From Stomoxys calcitrans (Eukaryota > Arthropoda > Insecta > Diptera > Muscidae), in assembly GCF_963082655.1 (NCBI RefSeq), contig NC_081554.1, positions 46,124,826-46,188,825 of the forward strand: a DNA stretch of 64,000 nucleotides, written 5' to 3'. This document shows positions 43,089 through 55,199 of this stretch, piece after piece. The position numbers were made by a program, and so were the translations under genes. The notes under the pieces were generated by a model. The model saw nothing but the letters and a program-made list of their open reading frames with translations, did no database searches and had not been told where the DNA came from. The first letter of the stretch is position 1. Each line of letters starts with the position of its first letter.

Positions 43089-44124
43089 TTTTATACCCTC
43101 CACCATAAGATGGGGGGTATACTAATTTCGTGATTCTGATTGTAACTACTCAAAATATTCGTCTGAGACCCCATAAAGTATATATATTCTTGATTGTCGT
43201 GAAATTTTATGTCGATCTAGCCATGTCCGTTCGTCTGTCTGTCGAAAGCACGCTAACTTCCGAAGGAGTAAAGCTAGCCGCTTGAAATTTTGCACAAATA
43301 CTTCTTATTAGTGTAGGTCGGTTGGTATTGTAAATGGGCCATATCGGTCCATGTTTTGATATAGCTGCCATATAAACCAACAACTCTGCCAAGTATGGTT
43401 CAAATCGGTCTATAACCTGATATAGCTGTCATATAAACCGATCTTGGGTCTTGACTTCTTGAGCCTCTAGAAGGCGCAATTCTTATCCAATTCTTATATC
43501 CAACAACTGTGCCAAATATGGTTCAAATCGGTTCATAACCTGATATAGCTGTCATATAAACAGATCTGGGGACTTGACTTCTTGAGCTTCTAGAGGGCGC
43601 AATTCCTATCCGATTTGGCTGAAATTTCGCAAGACGTTTTTTATTGTTACTTTCAACAACTATGTCAAATAAAGTACAAGTCGGTTCATAACCTGATATA
43701 GCTGCCATATAAACCGATCTGGGATCTTGACTTCTTGAGCCTCTAGAGGTCGCAATTATTATCCGATTTGCCTGAAATTTTGTACGACGGATTCTTTCAT
43801 GACCATCAACATACGTGTTTATTATGATCTGAATCGGTCCATAGCCCGATACAGCTTCCATATGAATCGATCTCTCTATTTTACTTTTTGAGCTCACAAA
43901 GAGCGCAATTCTTATTCGAATTGGTTGACATTTTACACAGGTCTCCAACATATAATTTAATTGTGTGGACCATATCTTGATATCGCTCTAATAGCAGAGC
44001 AAATCTTTTCTTATATCCTGTTTTGCCTAAGAAGAGATGCCGGGAAAAGAACTCGACAAATACGATCCATGGTGGAGGGTATTTAAGATTCGGCCCTGCC
44101 GAACTTAGCACGCTTTTACTTGTT
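43088..44124 (+). repeat. Mini-me-like repeat, type A, complete
   Basis: Head TTTATACCCTCCACCATAAG, core TATATATTCTTGATTGTCG, four to five units, tail CCATGGTGGAGGGTATTTAA, TTCGGCCCTGCCGAACTTAG and TTTTACTTGTTT. It begins inside the preceding type-B unit, with no B-type sequence resuming after it. Confidence 0.88.
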
Positions 44125-45232
44125 TTTTATACCCTACACCACTACTGTGGTACAGGGTATTATAACTTAGTGAATTAGTTTGTAACACCCAGAAGGAAGA
44201 GAGATAGACCCATTGATAAGTATACCGATCGACTCAGAATCACTTTCTGTTTTGATTTATTTACTATATCCGTCCGTCTGGCTGTTTGTCCCTCCGTCTG
44301 TCTGTCCATATTAATATGTGTACAAAGTACAGGTCGCAGTTTTCATCCGGTCGTCTTCAAATTTGGTATGGGCATGTTTTTCGGCTTAGAAACGAAGTCT
44401 TTTGAAATTGGAAAAAATCTGTTCAGATTTGGATATAGCTCTCATATATATGTTTGTCCGTTTGCAGTAATACTGCAATAAAATGGTCATTTGCTAACCG
44501 ATTCTCTCGAAATTTTGCAGGATGGATTATTTCCGACATTACCGGTTAATTTCATAGAAATCGGTTCAGATTTGGATATAGCTCCGATGTATATATTCGT
44601 CTGATTTGCAGTAATAATGCAATAAAATTGTCATTTGTTAACCGATTCTTTTGAAATTTGTTAGGAAGGATTTTCTCTTGGCTCTCGTGATTACTGGTGA
44701 ATTTCATGAAAATCGGTTCAAATTTAGATAAAGCTCTCATATATATACAATACATCGCCCGATTTTTACTCTTAGAGCCACTGCAAGCGCATTTATTGAC
44801 AATCTTCCCAAAACTTCGTACAACACTTTCTTCGACGTCTATGACAATATCTGAGAAGTTTGCTCGAAATCCGTTTAGTTTTAGATATAGCTCCCATATA
44901 TATGTACGTCCGATTTGCAGTAATATTGCAATAAAATGGTCTTTTGTTAACCGATTTTCCCGACATTCGGCAGGAAGGATTTTCCTGGAAAGGGGAAAGT
45001 ATGTAGTGCTTATTGACATTTGTCTTAAATTTTTGGATGTCAAAGTGGGTGGGAAAACATTAGCCGGAAGTCGATTTCACATACGAACTTTTCGGGCGAA
45101 ATAAGAATTCTCTCTGTAATGCATTGTGAATTTTTTACCGGATGTTGACGAAAGGTGGTTTACATATATATTCGAGGTAGTGGGTATCCAAAGTTCGGCC
45201 CTTCCGATCATAACGCCTTTTTGAACTGGTTA
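44125..45232 (+). repeat. Mini-me-like repeat, type D body with type-B/C tail
   Basis: Head inverted repeat TACCCTACACCACTACTGTG plus GTACAGGGTA, the core CAGAATCACTTTCTGTTTTG and CCGTCTGTCTGTCC, then four type-D units (TGCAGTAATAATGCAATAAA, AACCGATTCTCTCGAAATTT). After about 130 bp of unplaced sequence (44975-45110) it ends with a type-B/C tail (GGTTTACATATATATTCGAG, TTCGGCCCTTCCGA). The body and tail belong to different types. Confidence 0.78.
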
Positions 45233-46719
45233 AGGGGCTTGAAGCTACGCCCAATTTCGTGGACCTCATTTTTAATGCCTTATTCGAAGCTTATACCCAA
45301 ATAGCTATCATTTAAGTTCAATTAAGATATAATCAATACAGCAATCTGGTACAAAAACATCAGAAAAATTTTCAGCGGGGGTTATCCCCTCATGGGTTAG
45401 TTGCCTTAGTTAATTTCCTCTTAATTTGGATTGAACATTCGTATTCTATGCTTAAAAACCACCTTTAAACTGAGATTCACATTGCCCTAAATGGTCTAAG
45501 GTCTAATGTTGGCATAATAGTTAAGGTTCTGATTGACACATCGTACTAATGCGAAAACAACATACTGTTACCACATAAGTTTTGATACGGTTTATGGTAG
45601 TAAATGCGTCACCAAGTTCCATACTATTGGGGGTGAGATACAATCACTGTACTCGACTCGGTAGGTCGGTCAGTTGGCTGCTACGTGTGGTCACATATGT
45701 GCGGTGTAGTGACTTGTCTGCCTACGATGAGCGTGTGTGTGTGCAACCTCAGCACAAAACCTCAATCTCTTGAACGTTGTAATCATCGTCTCTTTACAAA
45801 CAATTTTCCCACGTTGATAGTTAATACCGATGATTTGCGTACAGGAAACTCAATGTAGCAACTTTTACTACATACAGCAACAGCTATGACCAATCTCCGC
45901 CTCCCACTTTATGACTGGCCACACAAACTGGAAATCTGTGGCTAACATACTCTACGACCACCATTAGTTCTCTGTCAAAGTTGATGATGTACAGGCTGTT
46001 TAAGGTCGGATAGTATACGACTGTGTACCATGTAGCAAATACAATGTCTGCTGGTCTGCCAACCTAGTAATGGCCGAAAACTCATATTCATAGCTTTAGC
46101 TGAGGTTTGCTTTATGGTCCCTGCGCAAATACTACGAATGCCGGAATGCTGAGTGGCTACTGGGTGGTGGACTGAATAATTGTTCCATTGTAGGAAAGTA
46201 CATTTATTCGGTGGTATGACAACGTCCCAATCACGCACTTAAAATCGTTTTGGATGCGTAAATATTTTATAACTTGTAATCATATTTAATATTGGAACTA
46301 ATGTTATCATTATGGTGGGTACATGTCCAGAATATATGAAGGACGAAATCATGATGCCAACGGAAATGTTGGTTATCAAAATTTTGCCTCAGTGATTGCG
46401 TTGAGCACAATAAATAATGAGTTCTTTGGATGGTGGTAGTATGCAATGAACTCGAATTATCTCAATGGGAGATATGAATATTTTAAAAATTTTGTTGCAG
46501 AAGCAGAACTTGTTAATTTCAATTACCATCTATTACAGTTGTAATTTTCATAGCGAAAGCCAGCAGTGATTTATGTATATTGTGATCTTCTCCAAACCAC
46601 ATCCTGGCGAAAGTGCAACACTTGAGTGAATCCAAATGCAGCAGATAAAAGCATTTGGTATAGTTCAGCTGGGATATAATCACTATCGTCCACAGTGCCA
46701 AATTCGTTTGAAAAAATTA
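45233..46719. other. Unique stretch with a SINE scrap
   Basis: CATCAGAAAAATTTTCAGCG plus GGGGTTATCCCCTC at about 45358-45392 matches the SINE body just after its tRNA part. No gene was recognised in the rest. Frames at 45582-45773 and 45975-46238 have no known domain. Confidence 0.5.
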
Positions 46720-47344
46720 ATTGAAAAGGCATAAATCGACGGCTATATCGACTACATCAATACCTGGCCTGATCTGGACCATATTCGGTTCAGAAAACCA
46801 TACGCCCAGTGCAACTTTCTGATACAAATTTCAATGTTCTAAGTTTCAGCGAAATCGTTTAAGACCCTAACTGCCAAATCGGTCCATATCGCTACCATAT
46901 TTCATCTGGACCATCTTTAGTTTGAATGTCGACTGCCCTAATAAAGTTCACTGTTCTAAGTTTCAGCGAAATCGGGTAATAAATGCGTCTTTTATGGGCT
47001 TAAGACCCTGAATTGGCAGATCGTTCTATATAGCAGCTATATTCAAATATGTTCCGATTCAGCCCTATCAAGAACTTAACCTGAATATAGAAGAAATACA
47101 AATCAGTGAAAATTTTTGCCTATTATCTTAATTTTTAGAGACTGCGGCTTGATTACTGACGGACGGACGGTCAGATAGACACAGACGGACTGACGAACAG
47201 ACGGACACATACGCGGACATTGTTAAATAGTATTAGAATTTTACGACAATCCGAAATATATATGCGTTGTAGGATCGGAAACGGATTTATCGATGTTAAT
47301 TCTAATGCAAACGGAATGTATATATGATTAAATTCCCCATTCTA

Positions 47345-47950
47345 AAGGGTGATTTTTTTGAGGTTAGGATTTTCATGCATTAGTATTTGACAGATCACGT
47401 GGCTTTCAGACATGGTGTCAAAGAGAAAGATGCTCAGTATGCTTTGACATTTCATCATGAATGGACTTACTAACGAGCAACGCTTGCAAATCATTGAATT
47501 TTATTACCAAAATCAGTGTTCGGTTCGAAATGTGTTCATTCACCGTAACGTTGCGTCCAACAGCATCTTTGAAAAAATACGGTCCAATGATTCCACCAGC
47601 GTACAAACCACACCAAACAGTGCATTTTTCGGGATGCATGGGCAGTTCTTGAACGGCTTCTGGTTGCTCTTCACTCCAAATGCGGCAATTTTGCTTATTT
47701 ACGTAGCCATTCAACCAGAAATGAGCCTCATCGCTGAACAAAATTTGTCAAAATTTGAACACATTTCGAACCGAACACTGATTTTGGTAATAAAATTCAA
47801 TGATTTGCAAGCGTTGCTCGTTAGTAAGTCTATTCATGATGAAATGTCAAAGCATACTGAGCATCTTTCTCTTTGACACCATGTCTGAAATCCCACGTGA
47901 TCTGTCAAATACTAATGCATGAAAATCCTAACCTCAAAAAAATCACCCTT
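47345..47950. mobile_element. Foldback MITE from a Tc1/mariner-type transposon, copy 1
   Basis: 606 bp with 194-bp terminal inverted repeats (47345-47538 and 47757-47950) starting AAGGGTGATTTTTTTGAGGT, flanked by TA. Each repeat holds the first codons of a transposase (GLTNEQRLQIIEFYYQNQ). The middle 210 bp encodes an internal transposase piece on the minus strand. It cannot make a full transposase. Confidence 0.92.
47538..47741 (-). pseudogene. Internal transposase fragment in foldback copy 1
   Basis: The frame gives FSDEAHFWLNGYVNKQNCRI, HPEKCTVWCGLYAGGIIGPY and GRNVTVN, the region around the first catalytic Asp (SDEAH) of a Tc1/mariner-superfamily DDE transposase. The regions before it and the other two catalytic residues are deleted. 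Confidence 0.88.
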
Positions 47951-47969
47951 TATGATGTTGGGCATAAAA

Positions 47970-49030
47970 ACTAGTAAAAGTGTGCTTAGTTCGGTCTGGC
48001 CGAATCTTGGGAACCCACCACTATGGATTTTGCTTAAATATGGAAGCTATATCTGGTTATAGACCGATTTGGACCATACTTGGCACATTTGTTGAGAGTC
48101 ATAACAGAACACTATATGCAATTTCAGCTAAATCGGATAAAAATCGCAGATTGTAAGGCCTTAAGAAGTCAAATCGGGAGATCAGTTTATATGGAGCTAT
48201 ATCAGATTATAGACAGATTCGGACCGCATTTGACACAGTTGTTGGAAGTCATAGCAGAACACTACATGTAAAACGTCAGCCAAATCGGACAAAAATTGAG
48301 GTTTGAAAAGGCTCAAGAAGTCAAATCGGGAGATCGGTTTATAAGGGAGCTATATCAGGTTATAGACCGATTTAAGCCATACTTGCCACATCTGTTTGAA
48401 GTCGTATCAGAACACTATATAAAAAAAACGGATAAAAATTACTGCTTCCAGAGGCTCAAAAAGTTAAATCGGGAGATCAGTTTATATGGAAGCTATATCA
48501 GATTATAGACCGATTTGTATAGTACTTGTCACAGATTTTGGAAGTTAAACAGAACACTAGACGCAAAATTTCAGCCGTATCGGACAAAAATTGCGGCTTC
48601 AAGGGGCGATCGGTTAATATGGGAGCTATATCCGGTTATACACCGATTTGAACCGCACTTGTCACAGTTGTTGGAAGTCATAAATGAACACTGTGTGAAA
48701 ATTTTTAGCTAAATCGGACAAAAATTGCGGCTTCCAGTGGTTTAAGAAGTCATATCGGGAGATCGGTTTATATGGGAGTTATATCCAAATCTGAATATTG
48801 CCCATTTGCAATCCTCAACGACCTACATCAATATTGAGTATCTGTGCAAAATTTCGCGGCTAGCTTTACGACCGCTATCGTGATTTCGACAGACTAACGG
48901 ACGGTAGCACATGGCTAGATCTTTATCCATATATATATACTTTATATAGTCTTTAGTCAATATTTCGAGGTGTTACAAACGGAATGACTTGATTATATAC
49001 CCCATCCTATGGAAGTGGGTATACAAATTA
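47970..49030 (-). repeat. Mini-me-like repeat, type A, complete
   Basis: In plus-strand order: AGTAAAAGTGTGCTTAG, TTCGGTCTGGCCGAATCTTG, AACCCACCACTATGG, five units, a core with CAGACTAACGGACGG, TATATATATACTTTAT, and the head CCCATCCTATGGAAGTGGGT. Confidence 0.87.
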
Positions 49031-49034
49031 TAAA

Positions 49035-49140
49035 GCCTCCTGCGCCTTCTAGACCAACCTGCCCAATCAGTAAATTTTAAGGAAAATTGGTTTAACCGTT
49101 TTGAGTCTATACTGAACAAGCAAATTTACAAACTCGCATT
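49035..49140 (+). repeat. 3'-end fragment of the element seen whole at 38465-40462
   Basis: CTGCGCCTTCT, GGTTTAACCGTTTTGAGTCT and AACAAGCAAATTTACAAACT resemble the start and end phrases of that element brought together, as if the array between had been lost. Confidence 0.55.
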
Positions 49141-49149
49141 CAAATCCCT

Positions 49150-50316
49150 TTTATTATACCCTCCAGCGTAGGGTGGGGGTATAGTAATTTCGTCAGTCCG
49201 TTTGTAACACAAGAAATATTCTCTTCCGACCCTACAAAGTATACAATGTATTTTTGATCGTCACAAAATTCTAAGATGTTTTATCGATGTCGGTGTGTCC
49301 GTCCGTCTGTCCATTCGTCTCTCCATTCGTCTGTCCGTCCGTCCGTCCGTCCGTATGTCCGTCTGTCTGTCCGTCCGTCTGTCCGTCCGTCTGTCCGTCC
49401 GTCTGTCCGTCTGTCCGTCTGTCCGTTCGTCTGTCCGTCCGTCTGTCCGTCCGTCCGTCCGTCTGTCCGTCCGTCCGTCAGTCCGCCCGTCTGTCTGTCC
49501 GTCTGTCTGGCCGTCTGTCAGTTCATCTGGCCGTCTGTCCGTCCGTCTGTCCGCCCGTCTGTCCCACCGTCTATCTGTCTTCAGCAAAATCAATTAGGAA
49601 TTGCGCCCTCTAGAGGCTCAAGAAGTCAAGACTATCTGTCCGTCCGTCCGTCTATCCGTCCGTCTGTCTGTCTGTCCGTCCGTCTGTGTGTCTGTCGAAA
49701 GCATACAAACTTTCGAAGCAATTAAGCTATTTTGAAATTTTGCATAAGGCGTTTTGTTATGATTTCCATCAACTGTGCTGAGTTGATTTCTTGAGCCTAT
49801 AGAGGGCGCACTTCCTATCCGATTTGGCTGACGTGTTTCGTTATGATTTCCAACAACTTTGGTAAGTATGTTTGAACTCGATCCATAACCTCATATAGCT
49901 GCCATTTAAACCGATCTTGGACATTGAGTTCTTGAGCCTGTAGAGTAATTATTATCCGATCTGGCTGAAATTTTGTACAACGACTTCTGCCATGACCTTC
50001 AACATACGTGTTAAATATGGTCCGAAAAGATCAAAATGATACAGCTCTCATATAAACCGATCTCCCGATTATGCTTCTTGAGCACCTACTAGGCGAAATT
50101 CTTATCCGAATGGACTGAAATATTACCCAATGACTTCTACTATGGTCTTCAACATTCAATTCATTTATAGTCTGAATCTGACTATAATTTGGTATAGCAT
50201 AACAATTCCTATCAATAATTCTTTGTTTGCCTTAAAAGAGATAGCGCTCAAGGAACTCGACAAATGCAATCCATGGTGGAGGGCCCGGCCGAATGTAGAT
50301 CGCTCCTACATGTTTT
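49150..50316 (+). repeat. Mini-me-like repeat, type A, with greatly expanded GTCY tract
   Basis: Head TTATACCCTCCAGCGTAGGG, core ACAATGTATTTTTGATCGTC, then a (GTCC/GTCT)n tract at about 49296-49570, a reversed type-A piece (49576-49632), a second GTCY tract (49637-49692), about three units, and the tail CCATGGTGGAGGGCCCGGCC. Open frames across the tract (repeated Ser-Val-Arg-Pro) are an artefact of the microsatellite. Confidence 0.87.
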
Positions 50317-51356
50317 TGTTAAGATCGAAGATGGGCTATATCGGACTACGTCTTGATATAGCCCCCTTAAAGCCACATTTATTATCTCTGATATTTGGGA
50401 CATTGAGTTGTTTTAGACCTCTCAATATCCTTGCTCAATAGATTGGTCAAGATCTGGTAATGGCTGTCATATAGACCGATCTCTCGATTTATGTTCTTGG
50501 GGGGGCCATAAAAGGCGCATTTACTGTTCGATTTCGTTGAAATTTGGGATAGCGAGTTGTGTTATGCCCCATGACATCCTTGATAAATTTTGCTCAGATA
50601 GGTCTAGATTTGGATATAGCTGCCATATGGACCGATCTCTCGACTTAAGGTCTTGGGCCCATCAATTGGCGCATTTATTGTCGGATTTTGCTGAAATTTG
50701 GGATAGCGATTTGTGTTAGGCACCTTAACATCCGTGTTCAATACTGCCCAGATCGGTCCAGATTTTTATGTAGCTGTCATATAGACCGATCTCCCGGTTT
50801 AAGCTGTTGGACCTAAGAAAGGTGAATTTGTTAAACGATTTCGCTGAAATCTAGTACAATGAGTTCCATTAGGCCCTTCGACATTCGAACCGAGTATTGT
50901 CAAGATCGGGCTATATTTGGATATAGCTGCCATATAGACCTATCTCCCGATTTAAGGTCTCGGGCCTATAAAGTGCACAATTGTCCGATTTGGCTGAAAT
51001 TATTCACCGTGAGCTCTTTTAAGCTCTTCGACATCCGTGCTCTATGAAGTTTAGTTCGGTCTATATTTGGTTATAGCTGCCACATGCGTAAACCGATCTC
51101 CCGATTTAAGTTCTTAGGCTCATAAAAGGTGAATTTTTTAACCGATTTCCATGGAATTTGGCACAATGAGTTGTGTTTGATCCCTACGTAGCCTTCCTGT
51201 AAATGGTGAAGATCGGACAATATTAAGATTTAGCTGCTATGGGATTGAGAATGATGCATTTTTCAATGTATTATGACTAAAGGTGATTGATGTATATATC
51301 CGAGATGGTGGATATCCAATGTTCGGCCCGGCCTAACTTAATGCCTTTTTACTTGT
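50317..51356 (+). repeat. Mini-me-like repeat, type B, lacking the head
   Basis: Starts at GATCGAAGATGGGCTATATC, has about six units, and ends with CCGAGATGGTGGATATCC, TTCGGCCCGGCCTAACTTAA and TTTTTACTTG. Confidence 0.85.
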
Positions 51357-52950
51357 TTTTATGCCCTCCATCGTAGGATAATTTCAAAACGATTTAACGA
51401 TGTCCATGTGTCTGTTCGTCCGTTTTTTGTAATCACTCTACAGCCTTCAAAAATTAAGACATTGAGCTGAAATTTGGTACAGATACGTCTTTTTGTTGCA
51501 CGCTGGTTAAGTTCTTGAACGGGCCAAATCGGACCATATTTGGATATAGCTGCCATATAGACCGATCTACCGATAAAGGGTCTAATGCCCATGAATGCTT
51601 TATTTCTTCTCAGATTTCGCTGAAATTTGAAATAGTGAGTAGTTAAAGGCTATCCCACATCTGACCCCCAAATATGGTTCAGATCGGACTATATTTAGAT
51701 ATAGTTGCCATATAGACCGATCTCCCGATAAAGGGTCTGAAGCCAATAAAGGCTTAACTTATTATCCGATTTCGTTAAGATTTGAAGCAGTGTATAATTT
51801 AAACCTCCCGACATCTGAGCTAAATATGGTTCAAATTGGACTATATTTAGATATAGCTGCCATATAGACCGATCTGCCGATAGAAGGCATGAAGCCCATA
51901 AAAGCTTTATTCCTTAACCGATTTCGCTGAAATTTAAAACAGTAAGTAGTTTTAGGCCTCCGAACATAGGACGCAAATATGGTTCAGATCGGACTTTATT
52001 TAGATAAAGCTGCGATATAGACCGATCTGCCGATAAAGGGTCTAAAGTCCATAAAAGCTTTGTTTAATACCCGATTTGGCTGAAATTTGAAACAATGAGT
52101 AATTTTAGGCCTCCAAACATAGGACCCAAATATGGGTTAGATCGGACTTAATTTAGATATAGCTGTCATATAGACCGATCTGCTGATAAAGGGTCTGAAG
52201 CCATAAAAGCTTTGTTTAATAACCGATTTCGCTGAAATTTGAAAGAATGAGTAATTTTGGGCCTCCCGACATCTGACCCAAATATGGTTCCGATCGGACT
52301 ATATTTAGTTATAGCTGTCATATAGACCGATCTGCCGATAAGGGGTCTGAAGCACATAAAAGCTTTCTTTAATACCCGATTTCTCTGAAATTTGAAACAG
52401 TGAGTAATTTTAGGCCTCCCGACATCTGACCCAAATATGGTTCCAATCGGACTTTATTTAGTTATAGCTGTTGTATAGACCGATCTGCCGATAAAGGGTT
52501 TCAAGCCTATAAAAGCTTTCTTTAATACCCGATTTCGCTGAAATTTGAAACACTGAGTAATTTTAGGTCTCCCGACATCTGATCCAAATATGGTTCAGAT
52601 CGGACTATATTTAGTTATAGCTGTCATATAGACCGATCATCCGATAAAGGGCCTGAAGCCCATAAAAGTATTGTTTAATACCCGATTTCGCAGAGATTTG
52701 AAACAGTTAGTTGGTTTAGGCCTCGCGATATTCGACCTAAATATGGTTCAGATCGGTTTATATTTGAATATAGCTACCAAAAAGACCAATATTTTGTTCT
52801 ACAAAATTGAACAGTGACTTATGTTTATTAGACCACTCAATGTCCGTGCCGAATTTGGGCACTTAAGTTATCTAATTTTGACCGAATTATGACGAAAAGT
52901 GGTTGATGGGTATTCAAAATTCGGCCCGTCCGAACTTAATTCCTCTTTGC
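51357..52950 (+). repeat. Mini-me-like repeat, type C, nine or more units
   Basis: A shortened head (ATGCCCTCCATCGTAGGATA) lacking the TATATATA core is followed by GTCCATGTGTCTGTTCGTCC and nine to ten units with GATCTGCCGATAAAGGGTCT. Tail GATGGGTATTCAAAA, TTCGGCCCGTCCGAACTTAA. Confidence 0.87.
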
Positions 52951-54864
52951 ACTAATCCTTTCTGCACTAAATCTGGTGATATATTTCACTCCAATAATTT
53001 TCCAAAAAGTTTAATTTGTTCATTCTTTGACAAGAACACAAACAAAATCTGGTCTTTCAGGTACCCAGAACCATATACTATGGCCTTGTTTGTAATTATG
53101 AAGTGTAAGATTTTAGAGTGTTCAGATTCAATGAGCTTATAATGTGTTAGCAAATAAATCTAAGGTGGTGGGATGAATGCAATTTTCCATCAAATCAGGA
53201 AAGTATGAAATCTGTCATTTCCATGGCATACAGAAGACTCATTCTACGATCTGCATTGAAAATGGGGCAATTGGAATGTATTATTTAGATCTCCCTTTCA
53301 TTCACTCACTCCCTTTCTCTCTCCTCAGTTCCTTTCATATTTCTTAAGAAACCTTTTAATGGAGAGTATTTAATAAATTTAACCTTAGAATTGTCTTAAT
53401 TCTTTTTCCCAAATGGGGATTTGCATATAATCCTCTTTTAAATATTACAAAAGAATTCTCAAAGACACCACCAATCCACACCATTTAATGCGACTATCAA
53501 CGCACATGGCTACATGGAAAAACTAGACTAGCAATGATGCTTGTGGAGGTTAGTTCAGCAGTCTTTCGATTATATCCTTTAGAAGAAATTCGACACGGAC
53601 ATACACAAGCACACCCATTGCCACACACAAACTTACACACATATTTTTTTATTATATGTATGCAGGAACCTTGAAGTAAAGGCTGCCGAGACAGAGAGAG
53701 GAAAGAGAAAATCTAAATTGAAAATCTTTCATGAAATGTACACTCTAGGCTGTTTTCTTGAAAAATTATTCAGCAAAACACAAGAGACAATCGAGCAATG
53801 CGGCATAGATGCCAACACAGAGGAAATGAAATGTTAAACCTTTTTCTATTCTAAATAATCCCCCCTTTTGACTTTTGACATGAAATTCTTTCTTTGCAGG
53901 ACTTTAATTTGAATTTAATAAAAGGTGAATTGGGAATTCGTAGCAATACACCGGTGATGGTGGTGGTGGTGTTAGTTGTGATGCCGGCACACCTTACTCA
54001 CCATAAATGTTGCCTAATCCTTTTTGCCAATGGTTTGGGTGTAAGCCATTTGTGGTAATCGTGCAAATGTCAGTCATAACAACTCTTAGTGGTTTGAGAA
54101 TGGATAAAGGGAAATGCAGATTTTTGTATATTCTTTATTTTTTTGTCGTTGGCTATGGTCAAATACCTGGCATATTGAAATCACAGGACTAGTGAATTGA
54201 ATTATTTTACATATTTTGAAAAGGATTAAAAAGATTTGCGGAAATAAAAAATCATAGAGCTACGCTAGAAATTGAATGAAATGTGCTGAGTGTCAATGAG
54301 CTTTGGATGCGTAATTGATATTGAGGATGCCACTAAGGGGGCGAAATTCCACTCCAAAGACTAACCATAAAAGAGCAATTCGCAAAAGGTAGGATCTTTG
54401 TTTTTTCGTGCTTTTAAAGAGCATTAAAATGTGAGATACATAAAATATACCAAAATCGTTTTGTGATTTCAAAAGAATATTATTCAGCTATTGAAAAATT
54501 TCAATGAAGAAACAAATCTTACAAAAATGTATATAAAGGATGATTTTTTAAGAGCTATAGGATAGTTTTTCAAAATAAAAAAAAACATATGAAGATCTGC
54601 GAGCGCCACAGTTGGCCATTTCCTTTGGCTCATCCGCTACCGATCCAATTGCAATGAACCCATCGTGATCGTAGTCGTATCCGTGCAAGCGGGAGATTCC
54701 TGTTTTTGTTCACTTGTTGGTTCGACCCACACATTTTATTTTTGCGGTACGCGTCATATCAGATGAGCTTTCCCCTATCCACCACCTGGGGAGGTGTTCG
54801 ATGGGGGAAGTAGCTTGGAACTCCACACGGAGACAAAAATTTATACAAAACCAGTAATGAAGGG
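52951..54864. other. Unique AT-rich stretch
   Basis: No gene or known repeat. A short (TGG)n tract lies near 53957. The GC-richer block at 54600-54830 may be a fragment of an unrecognised element. Confidence 0.45.
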
Positions 54865-55199
54865 CAAAAGTCGGGCGGTGCCGACTGTATAATACCCTAC
54901 ACCTACCCTTCAAGTACAATGTGGGAGCTATATCCAATTCTAAACCAATTTTTATCGACCTTGGCGAGCAAATATGTTCAAACTGTAATCACAACGGTTG
55001 ACAAATGACAACATTCTTGGATATTGCCCAAAATTTGACGAACTTATATACAGGAGCTATATCTAATTCTGAATCGATTTCGAGCAAACTTCTCAGATAA
55101 TATGAAAGTCGTCGAGCAATGCGTTGTACAAAGTTTTGGGAAGATTGGTTAATAAATGCGATTGCAATGATTCTAGGAGTGAAAATCTGGCGATATATA

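Larger units (their letters stand above)
46720..47969 (-). repeat. Mini-me-like repeat, B/C type, split by a foldback element
   Basis: Worn tail, about three units, core GACGGACGG...GACAGACGGAC, TATATATGCGTTGTAGGATC, then CCCCATTCTA | foldback | TGATGTTGGGCATAAAAA. Joining the two sides across one TA gives a normal mini-me head, so the insertion point is exact. Confidence 0.83.

Noticed and set aside
43523..43951. 142-codon frame on the minus strand
   Set aside because: It consists of type-A mini-me units that happen to be open in one frame.
44552..45043. 163-codon frame on the minus strand
   Set aside because: Type-D mini-me units. The same peptide phrases (TYIWELYLKLN, MRALSKFEPI) recur at 55865-56155.
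47457..47876. 139-codon frame starting MNGLTNEQRLQIIEFYYQNQ as an intact gene
   Set aside because: Only the first 28 codons are transposase. The rest reads the antisense of the middle piece and the inverted end.
49261..49725. Several overlapping open frames of 100-149 codons on both strands
   Set aside because: They are translations of the (GTCC/GTCT)n microsatellite, giving Ser-Val-Arg-Pro or Thr-Asp-Gly-Arg repeats in every frame, and are not genes.
51600..52800. Regularly spaced repeats resembling a CRISPR array
   Set aside because: Units of about 155 bp diverge throughout and have no short exact repeat with unique spacers. They are mini-me inner units in a eukaryotic genome.
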